Of a stretch of DNA of 49,594 nt, positions 16,517 through 27,436 are shown in pieces; the first letter of the stretch is position 1; each line of letters starts with the position of its first letter. Source of the stretch: Gammaproteobacteria bacterium (GTDB lineage Bacteria > Pseudomonadota > Gammaproteobacteria > JACCYU01); assembly GCA_013695765.1 (NCBI GenBank), contig JACCZW010000019.1, forward strand, positions 1-49,594. The letters are read 5' to 3'. The position numbers were made by a program, and so were the translations under genes. A model generated the notes under the pieces. The model made no database searches, was not told where the DNA came from, and saw only the letters and a list, made by a program, of their open reading frames with translations.

Positions 16517-18670
16517 TCACACCTGGCCAAAGCGCAGTGAACCGCCCAACCAGCGTTGCAGCAATGGCTCGACGTACGGCGAGCGCGCGGCGATCATGCG
16601 TGCGGCGGTCGCGCTAACCTCCGGCAACATGTCCTGATCGCGCGCGAGGTCGGCGATGCGCAATTGCGGCATGCCCGTCTGGCGTGTACCCAGCAGCTCG
16701 CCGGGGCCGCGCAATTCGAGGTCGATGCGGGCGATCTCGAAGCCGTCGCTGGTACGGCGCAGCGCATCCAGCCGCTCACGCGCCAGCGCCGCCAGCGGCG
16801 GCCGGTATAGCAGTACGCAACTGCTCTCGGCATCGCCACGACCGACCCTCCCGCGCAACTGGTGCAGTTGCGCGAGGCCAAGACGCTCCGCGTTTTCAAT
16901 GATCATCAGCGAAGCATCGGGCACATCCACGCCCACCTCAATCACCGTGGTCGCGACCAGCAGGTCGATGTTGCCCGCCTTGAGCGCCGCCATCGTCTGG
17001 TGTTTGTCCGCCGTCTTCATGCGTCCGTGCAGCAGTGCCACCCGCAGGTGTGGCAGGCCTTCGACCAGTTGCGAGTGCGTGTCCTCGGCGGCGCGGCATT
17101 GCAGGACTTCCGACTCCTCGATCAGGGTACAAACCCAGTACGCCTGGCGGCCCTGACCACAGGCGCGGCTGATGCGCTGAATAATTTCGTCGCGGCGCGT
17201 ATCCGCAACCGCGACGGTGGTAACGGGTTTGCGGCCCGGCGGCAGTTCATCGATCACCGAACAGTCCAGATCGGCATACGCGGTCATCTGCAAGGTGCGC
17301 GGGATCGGTGTGGCGGTCATGATGAGTTGATGCGGCAGGCGCGCATCCTGGCGGCCCTTGTCGCGCAACGCAAGACGCTGATGCACGCCGAAGCGATGCT
17401 GTTCGTCGATTACGACCAGCGCGAGATCTCTGAAATTCACGCCCTCCTGGAACAGCGCGTGCGTGCCGATCGCCACAGGCGACTCGCCACTGACGATGGC
17501 CGCGAGCGCATGGTCGCGGCTGGACGCCTTGAGCCTGCCGGACAGCCAGGCAATGTTCAGTCCCAGCGGGACCAGCCAGGCGGTGAACGTTCGATAATGC
17601 TGTTCCGCCAGCACCTCGGTGGGCGCCATGATCGCGGCCTGATAACCCGCCTCTACGGCCGCGAGGCAGGCAACGGCGGCAACCACGGTCTTGCCCGCGC
17701 CGACATCGCCCTGCAGCAGCCGCAGCATCGGGTACGGGTGAGCCAGGTCGCTTAAGATTTCGTCGATCACGCGCCGCTGGGCCCCGGTCAGCGCGAATGT
17801 CAGGCGGGAAACAAAGGCGGCGCGCAGAGCGCCCTGGGCGAGAATGGCGGGCGCCGGTAGTTCGCGGGCGCGTGCGCGCAGCCGCAACTGGCTCAACTGA
17901 TGGGCGAGCAACTCCTCGAACACGAGCCGTCTCTGCGCCGGATGACGCCCTGCCGCCAGCAGCGCTAAATCGGCGTCGGGCGGTGGTCGATGCACGTATA
18001 GCAACGCAGTCCTGAGACTCAGGCCGCGACACTCGCGCGGCACGTCGTCAACCAGATCGGTCAGCCGCGGCGCGGGCTCATCCAGCCGCTTCAATGCATG
18101 CGCCACCAGCTTGCGCAACGCGGGCTGCCCCAGGCCCTCGGTCAGGGGATAAACCGGGGTTAAGTGCGCCTCGATCGCGTCTTTGCCCGCGACTACGCGC
18201 CGGTATTCCGGGTGCACCATTTCCAGCGAAAAATTACCGTCGCGCGCCTCGCCGAAGCAGCGCAGGCGTGCGCCGCGCGTCAGCGCCTGCTGTTGGACAC
18301 GACCGAAGTGAAAGAATCGCAAAGTTATTACACCGCTGCCGTCGTTGAGTTGTACGATGAGCATGCGTCGGCGGCGGATCAGCACCTCCGCGTGTTCTAC
18401 CGTGCCCTCGATAACCGCTTCAACGCCGTGGTTCAGGTTCGAGATCGACGTGACGCGGGTGCGATCCTGGTAACGCGCAGGCAGGTGAAAAAGTAACTCC
18501 GAAACCGTGTAGATATTCAGACGCGCCAGTTTTTGCAGCATGGTCGGGCCGACGCCGGCGAGCTGGGTCAGCGATTCCGCCCAAGGCGCATCGGCTTCGA
18601 TCGCGGTCGCGACGCCCCGACCCGCCGGTTCAAGTCTACAGCGCGAGTCTACGATGCAGGCGCCCGGCAT
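16517..18670 (-). CDS. recG: ATP-dependent DNA helicase RecG
   Basis: The 717-residue protein has an N-terminal wedge domain with VGPTMLQKLARLNI and LLFHLPARYQDRT, then superfamily-2 helicase motifs. These are LLQGDVGAGKTVVA (Walker A), VVIDEQHRFGVHQR (DEQH box), TATPIPRT, and ATTVIEVGVDVPDA followed by LHQLRGRVGRG. It reverses stalled replication forks and branch-migrates Holliday junctions. The length is slightly above the common 690. ATG 18670 lies 11 bases after the ridA stop. The gmk-rpoZ-spoT-...-recG order is typical of gammaproteobacteria. Confidence 0.96.
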   Translation of the reverse strand: MPGACIVDSRCRLEPAGRGVATAIEADAPWAESLTQLAGVGPTMLQKLARLNIYTVSELLFHLPARYQDRTRVTSISNLNHGVEAVIEGTVEHAEVLIRRRRMLIVQLNDGSGVITLRFFHFGRVQQQALTRGARLRCFGEARDGNFSLEMVHPEYRRVVAGKDAIEAHLTPVYPLTEGLGQPALRKLVAHALKRLDEPAPRLTDLVDDVPRECRGLSLRTALLYVHRPPPDADLALLAAGRHPAQRRLVFEELLAHQLSQLRLRARARELPAPAILAQGALRAAFVSRLTFALTGAQRRVIDEILSDLAHPYPMLRLLQGDVGAGKTVVAAVACLAAVEAGYQAAIMAPTEVLAEQHYRTFTAWLVPLGLNIAWLSGRLKASSRDHALAAIVSGESPVAIGTHALFQEGVNFRDLALVVIDEQHRFGVHQRLALRDKGRQDARLPHQLIMTATPIPRTLQMTAYADLDCSVIDELPPGRKPVTTVAVADTRRDEIIQRISRACGQGRQAYWVCTLIEESEVLQCRAAEDTHSQLVEGLPHLRVALLHGRMKTADKHQTMAALKAGNIDLLVATTVIEVGVDVPDASLMIIENAERLGLAQLHQLRGRVGRGDAESSCVLLYRPPLAALARERLDALRRTSDGFEIARIDLELRGPGELLGTRQTGMPQLRIADLARDQDMLPEVSATAARMIAARSPYVEPLLQRWLGGSLRFGQV

Positions 18671-18681
18671 TTGATCCGCGG

Positions 18682-19065
18682 CTAGCCCAGCACCATAATG
18701 GCATCCATCTCCACCGCAACGCCTTTGGGCAGCGCCGCCACACCCAGCGCGGCGCGTGCCGGATACGGTTCACGAAAATGCTCGCTCATGGCTTCGTTGA
18801 CCAGCGCGAAATGCGATAGATCGGTCAGATAAATATTGAGTTTTACGATGTCGTCCAGGCCGCCGCCCGCGGCATTAGCCACTGCCGACAGGTTATCGAA
18901 CACTCGACGGATCTGCGCCGCCATATCGCCCTCAACCAGCGCCATGGTGCCCGGTTCCAGCGGAATCTGCCCCGAGAGATAAACCGTGTCGCCGACCCTG
19001 ACGGCCTGCGAATAGGGGCCGATTGCCCGTGGCGCAGATTCGGTTGCGATTATTTCGCGGCGCAT
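18682..19065 (-). CDS. ridA: RidA family 2-iminobutanoate/2-iminopropanoate deaminase
   Basis: The 127-residue protein shows the RidA pattern: [27 protein letters not shown], and [20 protein letters not shown], which contains the active-site Arg of the PxRxxxxVxxLP block. It hydrolyses reactive imines released by PLP enzymes. ATG 19065 follows AAGGAGAC. It sits between spoT and recG, where E. coli has trmH, and the same insertion of ridA is seen in other gammaproteobacteria. Confidence 0.93.
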   Translation of the reverse strand: MRREIIATESAPRAIGPYSQAVRVGDTVYLSGQIPLEPGTMALVEGDMAAQIRRVFDNLSAVANAAGGGLDDIVKLNIYLTDLSHFALVNEAMSEHFREPYPARAALGVAALPKGVAVEMDAIMVLG

Positions 19066-19193
19066 GGAAGTCTCCTTGGTGAATGCATGATACCGGGTGC
19101 GGCTGATTAAATTAACGCGCTGGACCCGCGTTCCAACGGGTGCGATGAGTTACGCGCGACGGGACCTCTCCGCAATGCGGGGTCTCCACCAGC

Positions 19194-21389
19194 CTAGCCT
19201 CTGGCGCGCTGCACCCTGGACACCTCCGGTGTATTGCGTACCACGCGCATGATCCGCGCCAGGTGCTTGCGATTCTGGATTGTCAGCACGAAGATGATGG
19301 TGGTGGTGATGCCATCGCGTTCCTCGAATGACACGTTCTCGATGTTGCAGCCTTCATCGGAAAGCTTGGCCGCAAGCACCGCTAGCACGCCGCGCTGGTT
19401 TACTGACTGCACACGGATCGCGGTGGTGAAGTCACGGGCCGGCTCCGGCGACCAGAAAACATGTATCCATTTATCCGGCTTGTCACGGTGCACAGCCACG
19501 TTGCGGCAGGAATCGCGATGGATTACCAGACCGCGCCCGGCGCTCATCACGCCCACGATAGGATCACCGGGGATAGGCAGACAACACTTGCCGAAGCTGA
19601 CCACCATACCTTCGGTGCCGCGTATTGCCAGCGGCAGGCCCGCTTCCGAACGAGGCTCGTCCGGCGGCCGGTCAGCCGTATCGACGAGACGCCGAGCCAC
19701 TAGTTGCGCCATGCGGCTGCCGAGACCGATGTCTTTCAAAAGCGCATCGAGGTTGTCGAGCCCGAGGTCTTTCAACAACAGTTCGATGCTTTGGTCGCCG
19801 ATGCCGGCGATATCGAGCCGGAAAGCCGTGAGCGCGGTTTCCAGCAGCCGGCGACCCAGGCGCACGGCCTCGTCATGCTGCTGGTTCTTGAGGAAATGAC
19901 GGATGTTAGCCCGCGCCTTGGCGGTCACCACGAAGTTAAGCCAGATTGGATTGGGCTTCGCGCTGGACGCGTTGATGACTTCCACCGTCTGGCCGTTTTG
20001 CAGCGCGGAATTAAGCGGCGCCAGACGGCGGTCGATCTTGACCGCAACACAAGTGTTGCCTACATCAGTATGCACCGCATAGGCATAATCCACGGCGGTC
20101 GCACCGCACGGCAACTCGCGGATTTCGCCCGCCGGCGTAAACACGTAGACCTCATCAGGGAACAGGTCCGCCTTGACACCCTCTAGGAACTCCAGCGAGT
20201 TGCCCGCGCTTTGCTGGATCTCCAGCACGTCCTTGAGCCACTGATGCGCGCGCGCATGCGCCTTGATGCCGGAATTGTCGCCCGATTTGTAAAGCCAGTG
20301 TGCGGCGATACCGACGCGCGCCACGCGATCCATCTCTTCGGTGCGAATCTGGGTCTCGATAGGAATACCGTGCGGTCCAAACAGCACGGTGTGCAACGAC
20401 TGATACCCGTTGACCTTGGGGATCGCGATGTAATCCTTGAAGCGGCCGGGCACGGGCTTGTATAAATTATGAATCGCGCCCAGCGTGCGATAACACATAT
20501 CAACATTCTTCACCACCAGACGCAGCGCGAACACGTCAAACACCTGGCTGAACGACAAATGCTTCTGCCGCATCTTTTTGTAGATGCTGTAAAGGCTTTT
20601 CTCGCGACCGAGCACGCGGCTCTCGATGCCGGCTTCCAGCAGACGGTTACGCAAGGTGGTTTCGATCCTGGCCAGCAGTTCCTTGCGGTTGCCACGACTG
20701 CGCCTGACGGCGGTATCGAGCAGACGGTAACGGTTCGGGTACAAGGTCTCGAACCCCAGTTGCTCGAGTTCGCCGCGCAAGGTATTCATGCCCAGCCGCT
20801 GCGCGATCGGCGCGTAGATTTCCAGCGTTTCGCGCGCGATGCGTCGCCGTTTATCCGGCGGCATCACCTGCAAGGTGCGCATGTTGTGCAGACGATCCGC
20901 GAGTTTGACCACGATCACCCGCAGATCGTTGACCATGGCCAGCATCATCTTGCGGAAGTTCTCCGCCTGCGCCACGGCGCGGGATTCGAACTTGAGATGC
21001 GTCAGCTTGCTGACCCCATCGACCAGTTCGGCTACATCTTGTCCGAACTCGCGCGCGAGCTGCTCCTTGGCGGTGGGGGTGTCCTCGATGACATCGTGCA
21101 GGATGCCGGCGATGATGCTGTCGGCGTCCATGCGCATGTCGGCCATGGTGCGCGCCACGGCCAGCGGATGGTAGATGAAGGGTTCGCCTGTGAGACGAGT
21201 CTGACCTGCGTGCGCCTGCGCCCCAAAGCGGTACGCGCGCTGCACCCGCTCTATCTGCGCGGGTTCGAGATATGTTTCCAGCAGCGCGCACAGATGGCCG
21301 ACCCGAAAATGTGTCGCATCGTCGATGGCCCGGTCGGTAGCACGCTCAATGGCGCGGTCGGCGGGTGCGGAAGTGACAGCTTCAACCAT
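19194..21389 (-). CDS. spoT: Bifunctional (p)ppGpp synthetase/hydrolase SpoT
   Basis: The 731-residue protein has an HD hydrolase domain (GILHDVIEDT, His98-Asp99). A synthetase domain follows with GREKSLYSIYKKM and PGRFKDYIAIPKVNGYQS. The RFKD at 316-319 is the RxKD form of bifunctional enzymes rather than the ExDD of RelA. Next come a TGS domain (DEVYVFTPAGEIRELPCGAT), a helical/zinc-finger region and a C-terminal ACT domain. It makes and degrades the starvation alarmone. Start ATG 21389 lies 23 bases after rpoZ. All key residues appear present, so both activities are expected. Confidence 0.96.
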   Translation of the reverse strand: MVEAVTSAPADRAIERATDRAIDDATHFRVGHLCALLETYLEPAQIERVQRAYRFGAQAHAGQTRLTGEPFIYHPLAVARTMADMRMDADSIIAGILHDVIEDTPTAKEQLAREFGQDVAELVDGVSKLTHLKFESRAVAQAENFRKMMLAMVNDLRVIVVKLADRLHNMRTLQVMPPDKRRRIARETLEIYAPIAQRLGMNTLRGELEQLGFETLYPNRYRLLDTAVRRSRGNRKELLARIETTLRNRLLEAGIESRVLGREKSLYSIYKKMRQKHLSFSQVFDVFALRLVVKNVDMCYRTLGAIHNLYKPVPGRFKDYIAIPKVNGYQSLHTVLFGPHGIPIETQIRTEEMDRVARVGIAAHWLYKSGDNSGIKAHARAHQWLKDVLEIQQSAGNSLEFLEGVKADLFPDEVYVFTPAGEIRELPCGATAVDYAYAVHTDVGNTCVAVKIDRRLAPLNSALQNGQTVEVINASSAKPNPIWLNFVVTAKARANIRHFLKNQQHDEAVRLGRRLLETALTAFRLDIAGIGDQSIELLLKDLGLDNLDALLKDIGLGSRMAQLVARRLVDTADRPPDEPRSEAGLPLAIRGTEGMVVSFGKCCLPIPGDPIVGVMSAGRGLVIHRDSCRNVAVHRDKPDKWIHVFWSPEPARDFTTAIRVQSVNQRGVLAVLAAKLSDEGCNIENVSFEERDGITTTIIFVLTIQNRKHLARIMRVVRNTPEVSRVQRARG

Positions 21390-21412
21390 AACGGCCGCGG
21401 CCGACGGGGGAT

Positions 21413-21763
21413 TCAGCGCCCCGGTTGCTCGTCCTCGTCACGCACTGGCTTGAACGCGCGTGATTTTTCCGCGTCCCTGAAACCCGGCTCATCGGCAATA
21501 TCGTCCTCGCCGATGTACACCCGGCGGCGGCGGGTCTCCAGATCGTGCTCCCAGCCCTCCATTACGGGCTGATCCAGCACCTCGGGACCGATCAGCCCTT
21601 CCGCGATTTCGCGCAGCGCGACGACAGTGGGCTTATCGTTTTCGAACTCGACGTATGACTCCACGCCGCGAGCAAGCTGGCGCGCGCGGCGGCTGGCCAT
21701 CAGCACCAGCTGAAAACGGTTGTCCACTTTTTCCAGACAATCTTCTACGGTAACTCGGGCCAT
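21413..21763 (-). CDS. rpoZ: RNA polymerase omega subunit
   Basis: The 116-residue protein starts [20 protein letters not shown] and continues [11 protein letters not shown] with [14 protein letters not shown], the conserved omega core that binds the beta-prime C-terminus. The C-terminal part after about residue 70 is acidic and longer than in E. coli (91 residues). Omega also forms one ppGpp site on the polymerase, which fits its position upstream of spoT. Confidence 0.96.
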   Translation of the reverse strand: MARVTVEDCLEKVDNRFQLVLMASRRARQLARGVESYVEFENDKPTVVALREIAEGLIGPEVLDQPVMEGWEHDLETRRRRVYIGEDDIADEPGFRDAEKSRAFKPVRDEDEQPGR

Positions 21764-21812
21764 ATTAACCTCAACAAAACATTGACATCGCAGTGTAGAG
21801 CATCATCCGATG

Positions 21813-22454
21813 CTAAGCCAGCAAAGACGTCAGCAGCTCGCGGCGTGTGGCCGCCTGCGATACGAGCTGCTGGCGGCCGGCCAGCACGATTACCTTCAGC
21901 GTTGCCAGCGCCTGGTCGAAATCATCGTTGACGACCAGGTAATCGAACTCGTCGTAATGACGCATTTCCTGCACTGCGGCGCGCATGCGGCTGGTGATGG
22001 TTTCCTCGCTGTCTTGCGCGCGCGTGCGCAGTCGCTGCTCCAGCGCCCGCCGCGACGGCGGCAAAATAAACACCGACAGACATTGCGGCAGGTGCTGGCG
22101 CACCTGGCGGGCGCCCTGCCAGTCGATTTCCAGAATGACATCGACTCCTTGCGCAAGCTTGATCTGCACGGTTGCACGCGCGGTGCCATAACGCCTATCG
22201 AACACCTGCGCGTGCTCGAGAAATTCGCCGGCATCGACCATCTCCTGAAAACTGGCGTCATCCACAAAATGGTAATGCACGCCCTCCTGTTCGTGCTGGC
22301 GGCGCACACGGGTCGTGTGGGATACCGAAACCGCCACACCCGCCAGCGACTCGGAAAGCGCGCGCACCAGACTCGTTTTGCCCGCCCCGGAAGGTGCTGC
22401 GACGATTAGTAATGTGCCGGGCAAGGTGCCGGTGTGGGGCGCTGGATTTGCCAT
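21813..22454 (-). CDS. gmk: Guanylate kinase
   Basis: The 213-residue protein has the P-loop APSGAGKTSL, the GMP-binding SVSHTTRVRR and GVHYHFVD blocks, and the EIDWQGARQVR motif. It phosphorylates GMP to GDP. It is first in the minus-strand gmk-rpoZ-spoT run; a 49-base gap separates it from rpoZ. The YicC-type gene often found upstream is absent. Confidence 0.96.
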   Translation of the reverse strand: MANPAPHTGTLPGTLLIVAAPSGAGKTSLVRALSESLAGVAVSVSHTTRVRRQHEQEGVHYHFVDDASFQEMVDAGEFLEHAQVFDRRYGTARATVQIKLAQGVDVILEIDWQGARQVRQHLPQCLSVFILPPSRRALEQRLRTRAQDSEETITSRMRAAVQEMRHYDEFDYLVVNDDFDQALATLKVIVLAGRQQLVSQAATRRELLTSLLA

Positions 22455-22559
22455 CGGTCAGGGCAGATGGCGACGCAGGTTGTTCGCGGCGCCCGGCTGA
22501 TTTATGACGCGATATCGAGCTTGAGCCTGCAAGATGCGTCTTTAAGGAAACGCGCCCGA

Positions 22560-22856
22560 TCAGGGCATCGTGGAGTCCGTGGCGCCTGAAGTATCGCCTG
22601 ATGTATCTCCTGAAGTATCGCCCGAGGCGTCCTCCTCAATTGTAGTCTCGGTGGAACTGGGCTGCCCGCCCATGTACAGCACAAAAATGGTGCTGTAGAG
22701 GGCGAAAATCAGCGTAACGGAAAGCAATACCTGCATGCAGACGATAGTCACCTTGCGGTTGCGCGTCATCAATATAGTGACCAGACAGGCCAGCGCAATA
22801 CAAAAAACGCCAATGAGTATCGGCGACGCGTTACGTAAGCTTTCCAATGCCTGCAT
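22560..22856 (-). CDS. Small membrane protein with SGDT-repeat tail
   Basis: The 98-residue protein has two transmembrane helices (SPILIGVFCIALACLVTILM and VTIVCMQVLLSVTLIFALYS) and an acidic, low-complexity tail, ASGDTSGDTSGDTSGATDS. Tandem 12-bp units encode the tail. GGAG lies before ATG 22856. I do not recognise a family. The tail probably faces the periplasm and is a likely site of length variation by slipped-strand change. Confidence 0.55.
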   Translation of the reverse strand: MQALESLRNASPILIGVFCIALACLVTILMTRNRKVTIVCMQVLLSVTLIFALYSTIFVLYMGGQPSSTETTIEEDASGDTSGDTSGDTSGATDSTMP

Positions 22857-22957
22857 AAAATTCTCCTGTGCTCCTCAGATGCCCATCCCGGACGTAATCT
22901 GCTGCGCGCTGGTGCGGCATATCGCCACTGTAAATAAAGGGCAAAACTTCCATAAAC

Positions 22958-23034
22958 TGGTCGGAGTGAAAGGATTTGAACCTTCGACCCCTGCCTCCCG
23001 AAGGCAGTGCTCTACCAGGCTGAGCTACACTCCG
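22958..23034 (-). tRNA. tRNA-Pro (CGG)
   Basis: The minus strand folds as a cloverleaf. The acceptor stem CGGAGTG pairs with CACTCCG, the D arm holds AGCTCAGCCTGGTAGAGC, the anticodon stem CTGCC/GGCAG encloses loop TTCGGGA (anticodon CGG), and the T arm holds GGTTCAAATCC. Discriminator A and an encoded CCA end follow at 22961-22958. It lies 15 bases after the ispB stop. Confidence 0.97.
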
Positions 23035-23049
23035 ATATAAGAATATGTT

Positions 23050-24018
23050 TCAGAAACTGCGGTTGACTGAAAACCGGGCCAGGGCGAAAAGCGACTGTTT
23101 GTACGCTGACTCCGGCAATTCAGCCAGTTCCTCAATGGCGTTATCCGCCGCTTGACGCGCCACCGCCTCAGTGTATGCAATGGCTCCGGTGGATTCAACG
23201 GCTTCCAGCACCGCCTCGATGCGCTCCGCGCCGCCGCGCTCAATGACCTGACGCACCACCCGCGCCTGCGAAGGCGTGCCCTGATGCATGACATAGATCA
23301 GCGGCAGCGTCGGTTTGCCGTCAGCCAGATCGGCGCCGGCGTTCTTGCCCATCTGCTCGGCTGAGGCGCTGTAGTCCAGCGCGTCGTCGATCAGTTGAAA
23401 CGCGGTACCAAGGTGCATGCCGTAGGCCGCCAGTGCGCGTTCCATGGCCGTGCTTGCTTCGCCGAGTACGGCCCCGGTCTGGCTGGCGGCCTCAAACAGC
23501 TTTGCGGTCTTGCTCTGGATTACTTCCATGTAGCGCGCCTCGGTGGTGCCAGGGTCACGGCAGTTGAGCAACTGCATGACCTCGCCCTCGGCGATGGTGT
23601 TGGTGACGCGCGCCAGAATCCGCATGATGCGCAGGCTGCCGATTTCCACCATCATCTCAAACGCACGAGAATAGAGAAAATCGCCTACGAGTACGCTGGA
23701 CTCGTTGCCCCAGATGGCGTTGACCGTCTCCTGACCGCGGCGCAACTGCGATGCGTCGACCACGTCGTCGTGCAGCAAGGTCGCGGTGTGAATGAATTCG
23801 ATGATTGTGGCCATGTCAATGTGACGCTGGCCGCGATAGCCGCACGCACCTGCCGCCAGCAGCACCAGCGTCGGCCGCACGCGTTTGCCGCCGCTATTGA
23901 CGATGTAATGACTCAACTGATTGATCAACACGACCTGCGATTGCAATCGCCGGTGGATGGTATCGTTGACCGCAGTCATATCGCGCGCGACCAGGGCGTT
24001 GACCTGTTCCAGATTCAT
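23050..24018 (-). CDS. ispB: Octaprenyl (polyprenyl) diphosphate synthase
   Basis: From ATG 24018 the protein has 322 residues, matching the family. It shows both Asp-rich motifs of trans-prenyltransferases, LLHDDVVDASQLRRG and QLIDDALDYS, plus GGKRVRPTLVLLA. It elongates farnesyl diphosphate for the ubiquinone side chain. The reading frame stays open upstream across the opposite-strand rplU, and ATG 24048 is also possible. The 24018 start (MNLEQVNALVARDM) aligns with E. coli IspB. It is divergent from rplU, as usual in gammaproteobacteria. Confidence 0.95.
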   Translation of the reverse strand: MNLEQVNALVARDMTAVNDTIHRRLQSQVVLINQLSHYIVNSGGKRVRPTLVLLAAGACGYRGQRHIDMATIIEFIHTATLLHDDVVDASQLRRGQETVNAIWGNESSVLVGDFLYSRAFEMMVEIGSLRIMRILARVTNTIAEGEVMQLLNCRDPGTTEARYMEVIQSKTAKLFEAASQTGAVLGEASTAMERALAAYGMHLGTAFQLIDDALDYSASAEQMGKNAGADLADGKPTLPLIYVMHQGTPSQARVVRQVIERGGAERIEAVLEAVESTGAIAYTEAVARQAADNAIEELAELPESAYKQSLFALARFSVNRSF

Positions 24019-24153
24019 GAGGGTATCGTTGCGGAAAGTCTTGTGCATGCTAGGGTCGCCCGCCGAGGTCGTCAAGCGCCTGTATTTGACCGGTATGCGT
24101 TGAGCCGATACACTTCGCCATCCATTTTTTAAGCATAAATCGAATATCAAACT

Positions 24154-24465
24154 ATGCATGCCGTAATCAAAACCGGTGGCAAGCAATACCGGGTTACACA
24201 AGGCGACGTTCTGCGCGTCGAAAAGCTGGTCTCCGAAGTGGGCGCCAGCGTGGACTTCGAACAGGTGCTGATGGTTACCGACGGAGACGACATATCTATC
24301 GGGACGCCGTTTATCGACGGCGGCAAGGTCACGGCGAAGGTTCGCTCGCACGGGCGCGGCGACAAAATAAAAATCGTCAAATTCCGTCGTCGCAAACATT
24401 ACCGGCGGCAGATGGGTCATCGGCAGAGCTACACGGAAATCGAAATTACCGGCATCGGCGACTAG
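24154..24465 (+). CDS. rplU: 50S ribosomal protein L21
   Basis: The 103-residue protein starts [14 protein letters not shown] and contains [17 protein letters not shown], both diagnostic of L21. Its length equals the E. coli protein. It opens the rplU-rpmA-obgE block, with the promoter presumably in the 135-bp gap shared with ispB. Confidence 0.98.
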   Translation: MHAVIKTGGKQYRVTQGDVLRVEKLVSEVGASVDFEQVLMVTDGDDISIGTPFIDGGKVTAKVRSHGRGDKIKIVKFRRRKHYRRQMGHRQSYTEIEITGIGD

Positions 24466-24479
24466 GAGCACAAGCAAGT

Positions 24480-24737
24480 ATGGCACACAAAAAAGCGGGC
24501 GGCAGCACGCGCAACGGTCGCGATTCGGAATCAAAACGGCTGGGCGTGAAGCGCTTCGGCGGCGAGCATGTGCTGTCCGGTAATATTATCGTGCGGCAGC
24601 GTGGTACACGCTTTCATCCCGGCGTAAATGTCGGCCTGGGGCGCGATCATACGCTGTTCGCCACGGCTACCGGTCAGGTAAAGTTCGAAACCAGAGGATC
24701 CCGGCAACGCAAATATGTGAGCGTTGTCGCAGGCTGA
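24480..24737 (+). CDS. rpmA: 50S ribosomal protein L27
   Basis: The 85-residue protein begins [20 protein letters not shown], the L27 N-terminus that reaches the peptidyl-transferase centre, followed by [24 protein letters not shown] precedes the start, 14 bases after rplU. An intrinsic terminator follows. Confidence 0.98.
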   Translation: MAHKKAGGSTRNGRDSESKRLGVKRFGGEHVLSGNIIVRQRGTRFHPGVNVGLGRDHTLFATATGQVKFETRGSRQRKYVSVVAG

Positions 24738-24760
24738 ACCTTCGTCATGCACGCTTTCGG

Positions 24761-24788
24761 AAAAGCCCCGCATGGCCGGGGCTTTTTT
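24761..24788 (+). terminator. Intrinsic terminator after rpmA
   Basis: AGCCCCG (24764-24770) pairs with CGGGGCT (24777-24783) around a six-base loop and runs into TTTTTT. It lies 24 bases after rpmA and should separate rplU-rpmA from obgE at least partly. Confidence 0.85.
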
Positions 24789-24826
24789 GTGTACGCCCAT
24801 TTGAGACGGCGGCCTCGGGCGGGTAA

Positions 24827-26962
<2,136 letters not shown>

Positions 26963-26966
<4 letters not shown>

Positions 26967-27044
26967 GCTGAGTTAGGTGCGCCAGCGCCGTAACCCGGCG
27001 CAGGGCGGGGCGATTTAGGATGCTGGGTTACTAACCCAGCCTAC
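26963..27044. repeat. Inverted-repeat element overlapping the proB stop
   Basis: GTAGGCTGAGTTA (26963-26975) and TAACCCAGCCTAC (27032-27044) are terminal inverted repeats with one mismatch. The right half also holds a nearly perfect palindrome, GCTGGGTTACTAACCCAGC (27022-27040). The left arm includes the proB TAG. It lies between the convergent proB and rpsT genes and may act as their terminator. I cannot see a second copy in the window. Confidence 0.6.
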
Positions 27045-27105
27045 AATCACTGATCGCTGCGCGACTCGCGGTGCGGCACCTGCCGTGTTGCCGGCTGGGC
27101 CTGGA

Positions 27106-27393
27106 TTAGCCTGCGTTTGCATCGCCCTGGACCTGCATCGCCTTGATGCGCGCGTGCAAACGGCTTTTGTGGCGGGCGGCCTTGTTCTTGTGAAGCAGGC
27201 CTGACGACGCAGTTGAGTCGATGACCGGCACCGCGCGCTGATAGCTGCTCTCCGCGGCCGTCTTGTCGCCCTTTGCGATCGCCTTGACCACATTCTTGAT
27301 GTAGGTGCGCACCCTGGACATCTGACTGACATTGCGTTCGCGCCGTTTTACTGCCTGCTTTGCGCGCTTTCTGGCTGATGCTGAATTCGCCAA
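27106..27393 (-). CDS. rpsT: 30S ribosomal protein S20
   Basis: The 95-residue protein starts MANSASARKRAKQAVKRRER and contains SRVRTYIKNVVKAI and SSGLLHKNKAARHKSRL, all S20 blocks. It is slightly longer than E. coli S20 (87) because of a short C-terminal extension. It is divergent from murJ, a common arrangement. Confidence 0.97.
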   Translation of the reverse strand: MANSASARKRAKQAVKRRERNVSQMSRVRTYIKNVVKAIAKGDKTAAESSYQRAVPVIDSTASSGLLHKNKAARHKSRLHARIKAMQVQGDANAG

Positions 27394-27436
27394 CCTGATT
27401 TTCCTTGGATTATTTGGTCAAAAAAAAGAGCGTAAT

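Noticed and set aside
24019-24534. The ispB frame remains open for about 170 more codons upstream, suggesting a longer fusion protein
   Set aside because: This part lies antisense to rplU and the start of rpmA, which are certain genes. The family N-terminus begins at 24018, and the length then equals E. coli IspB.
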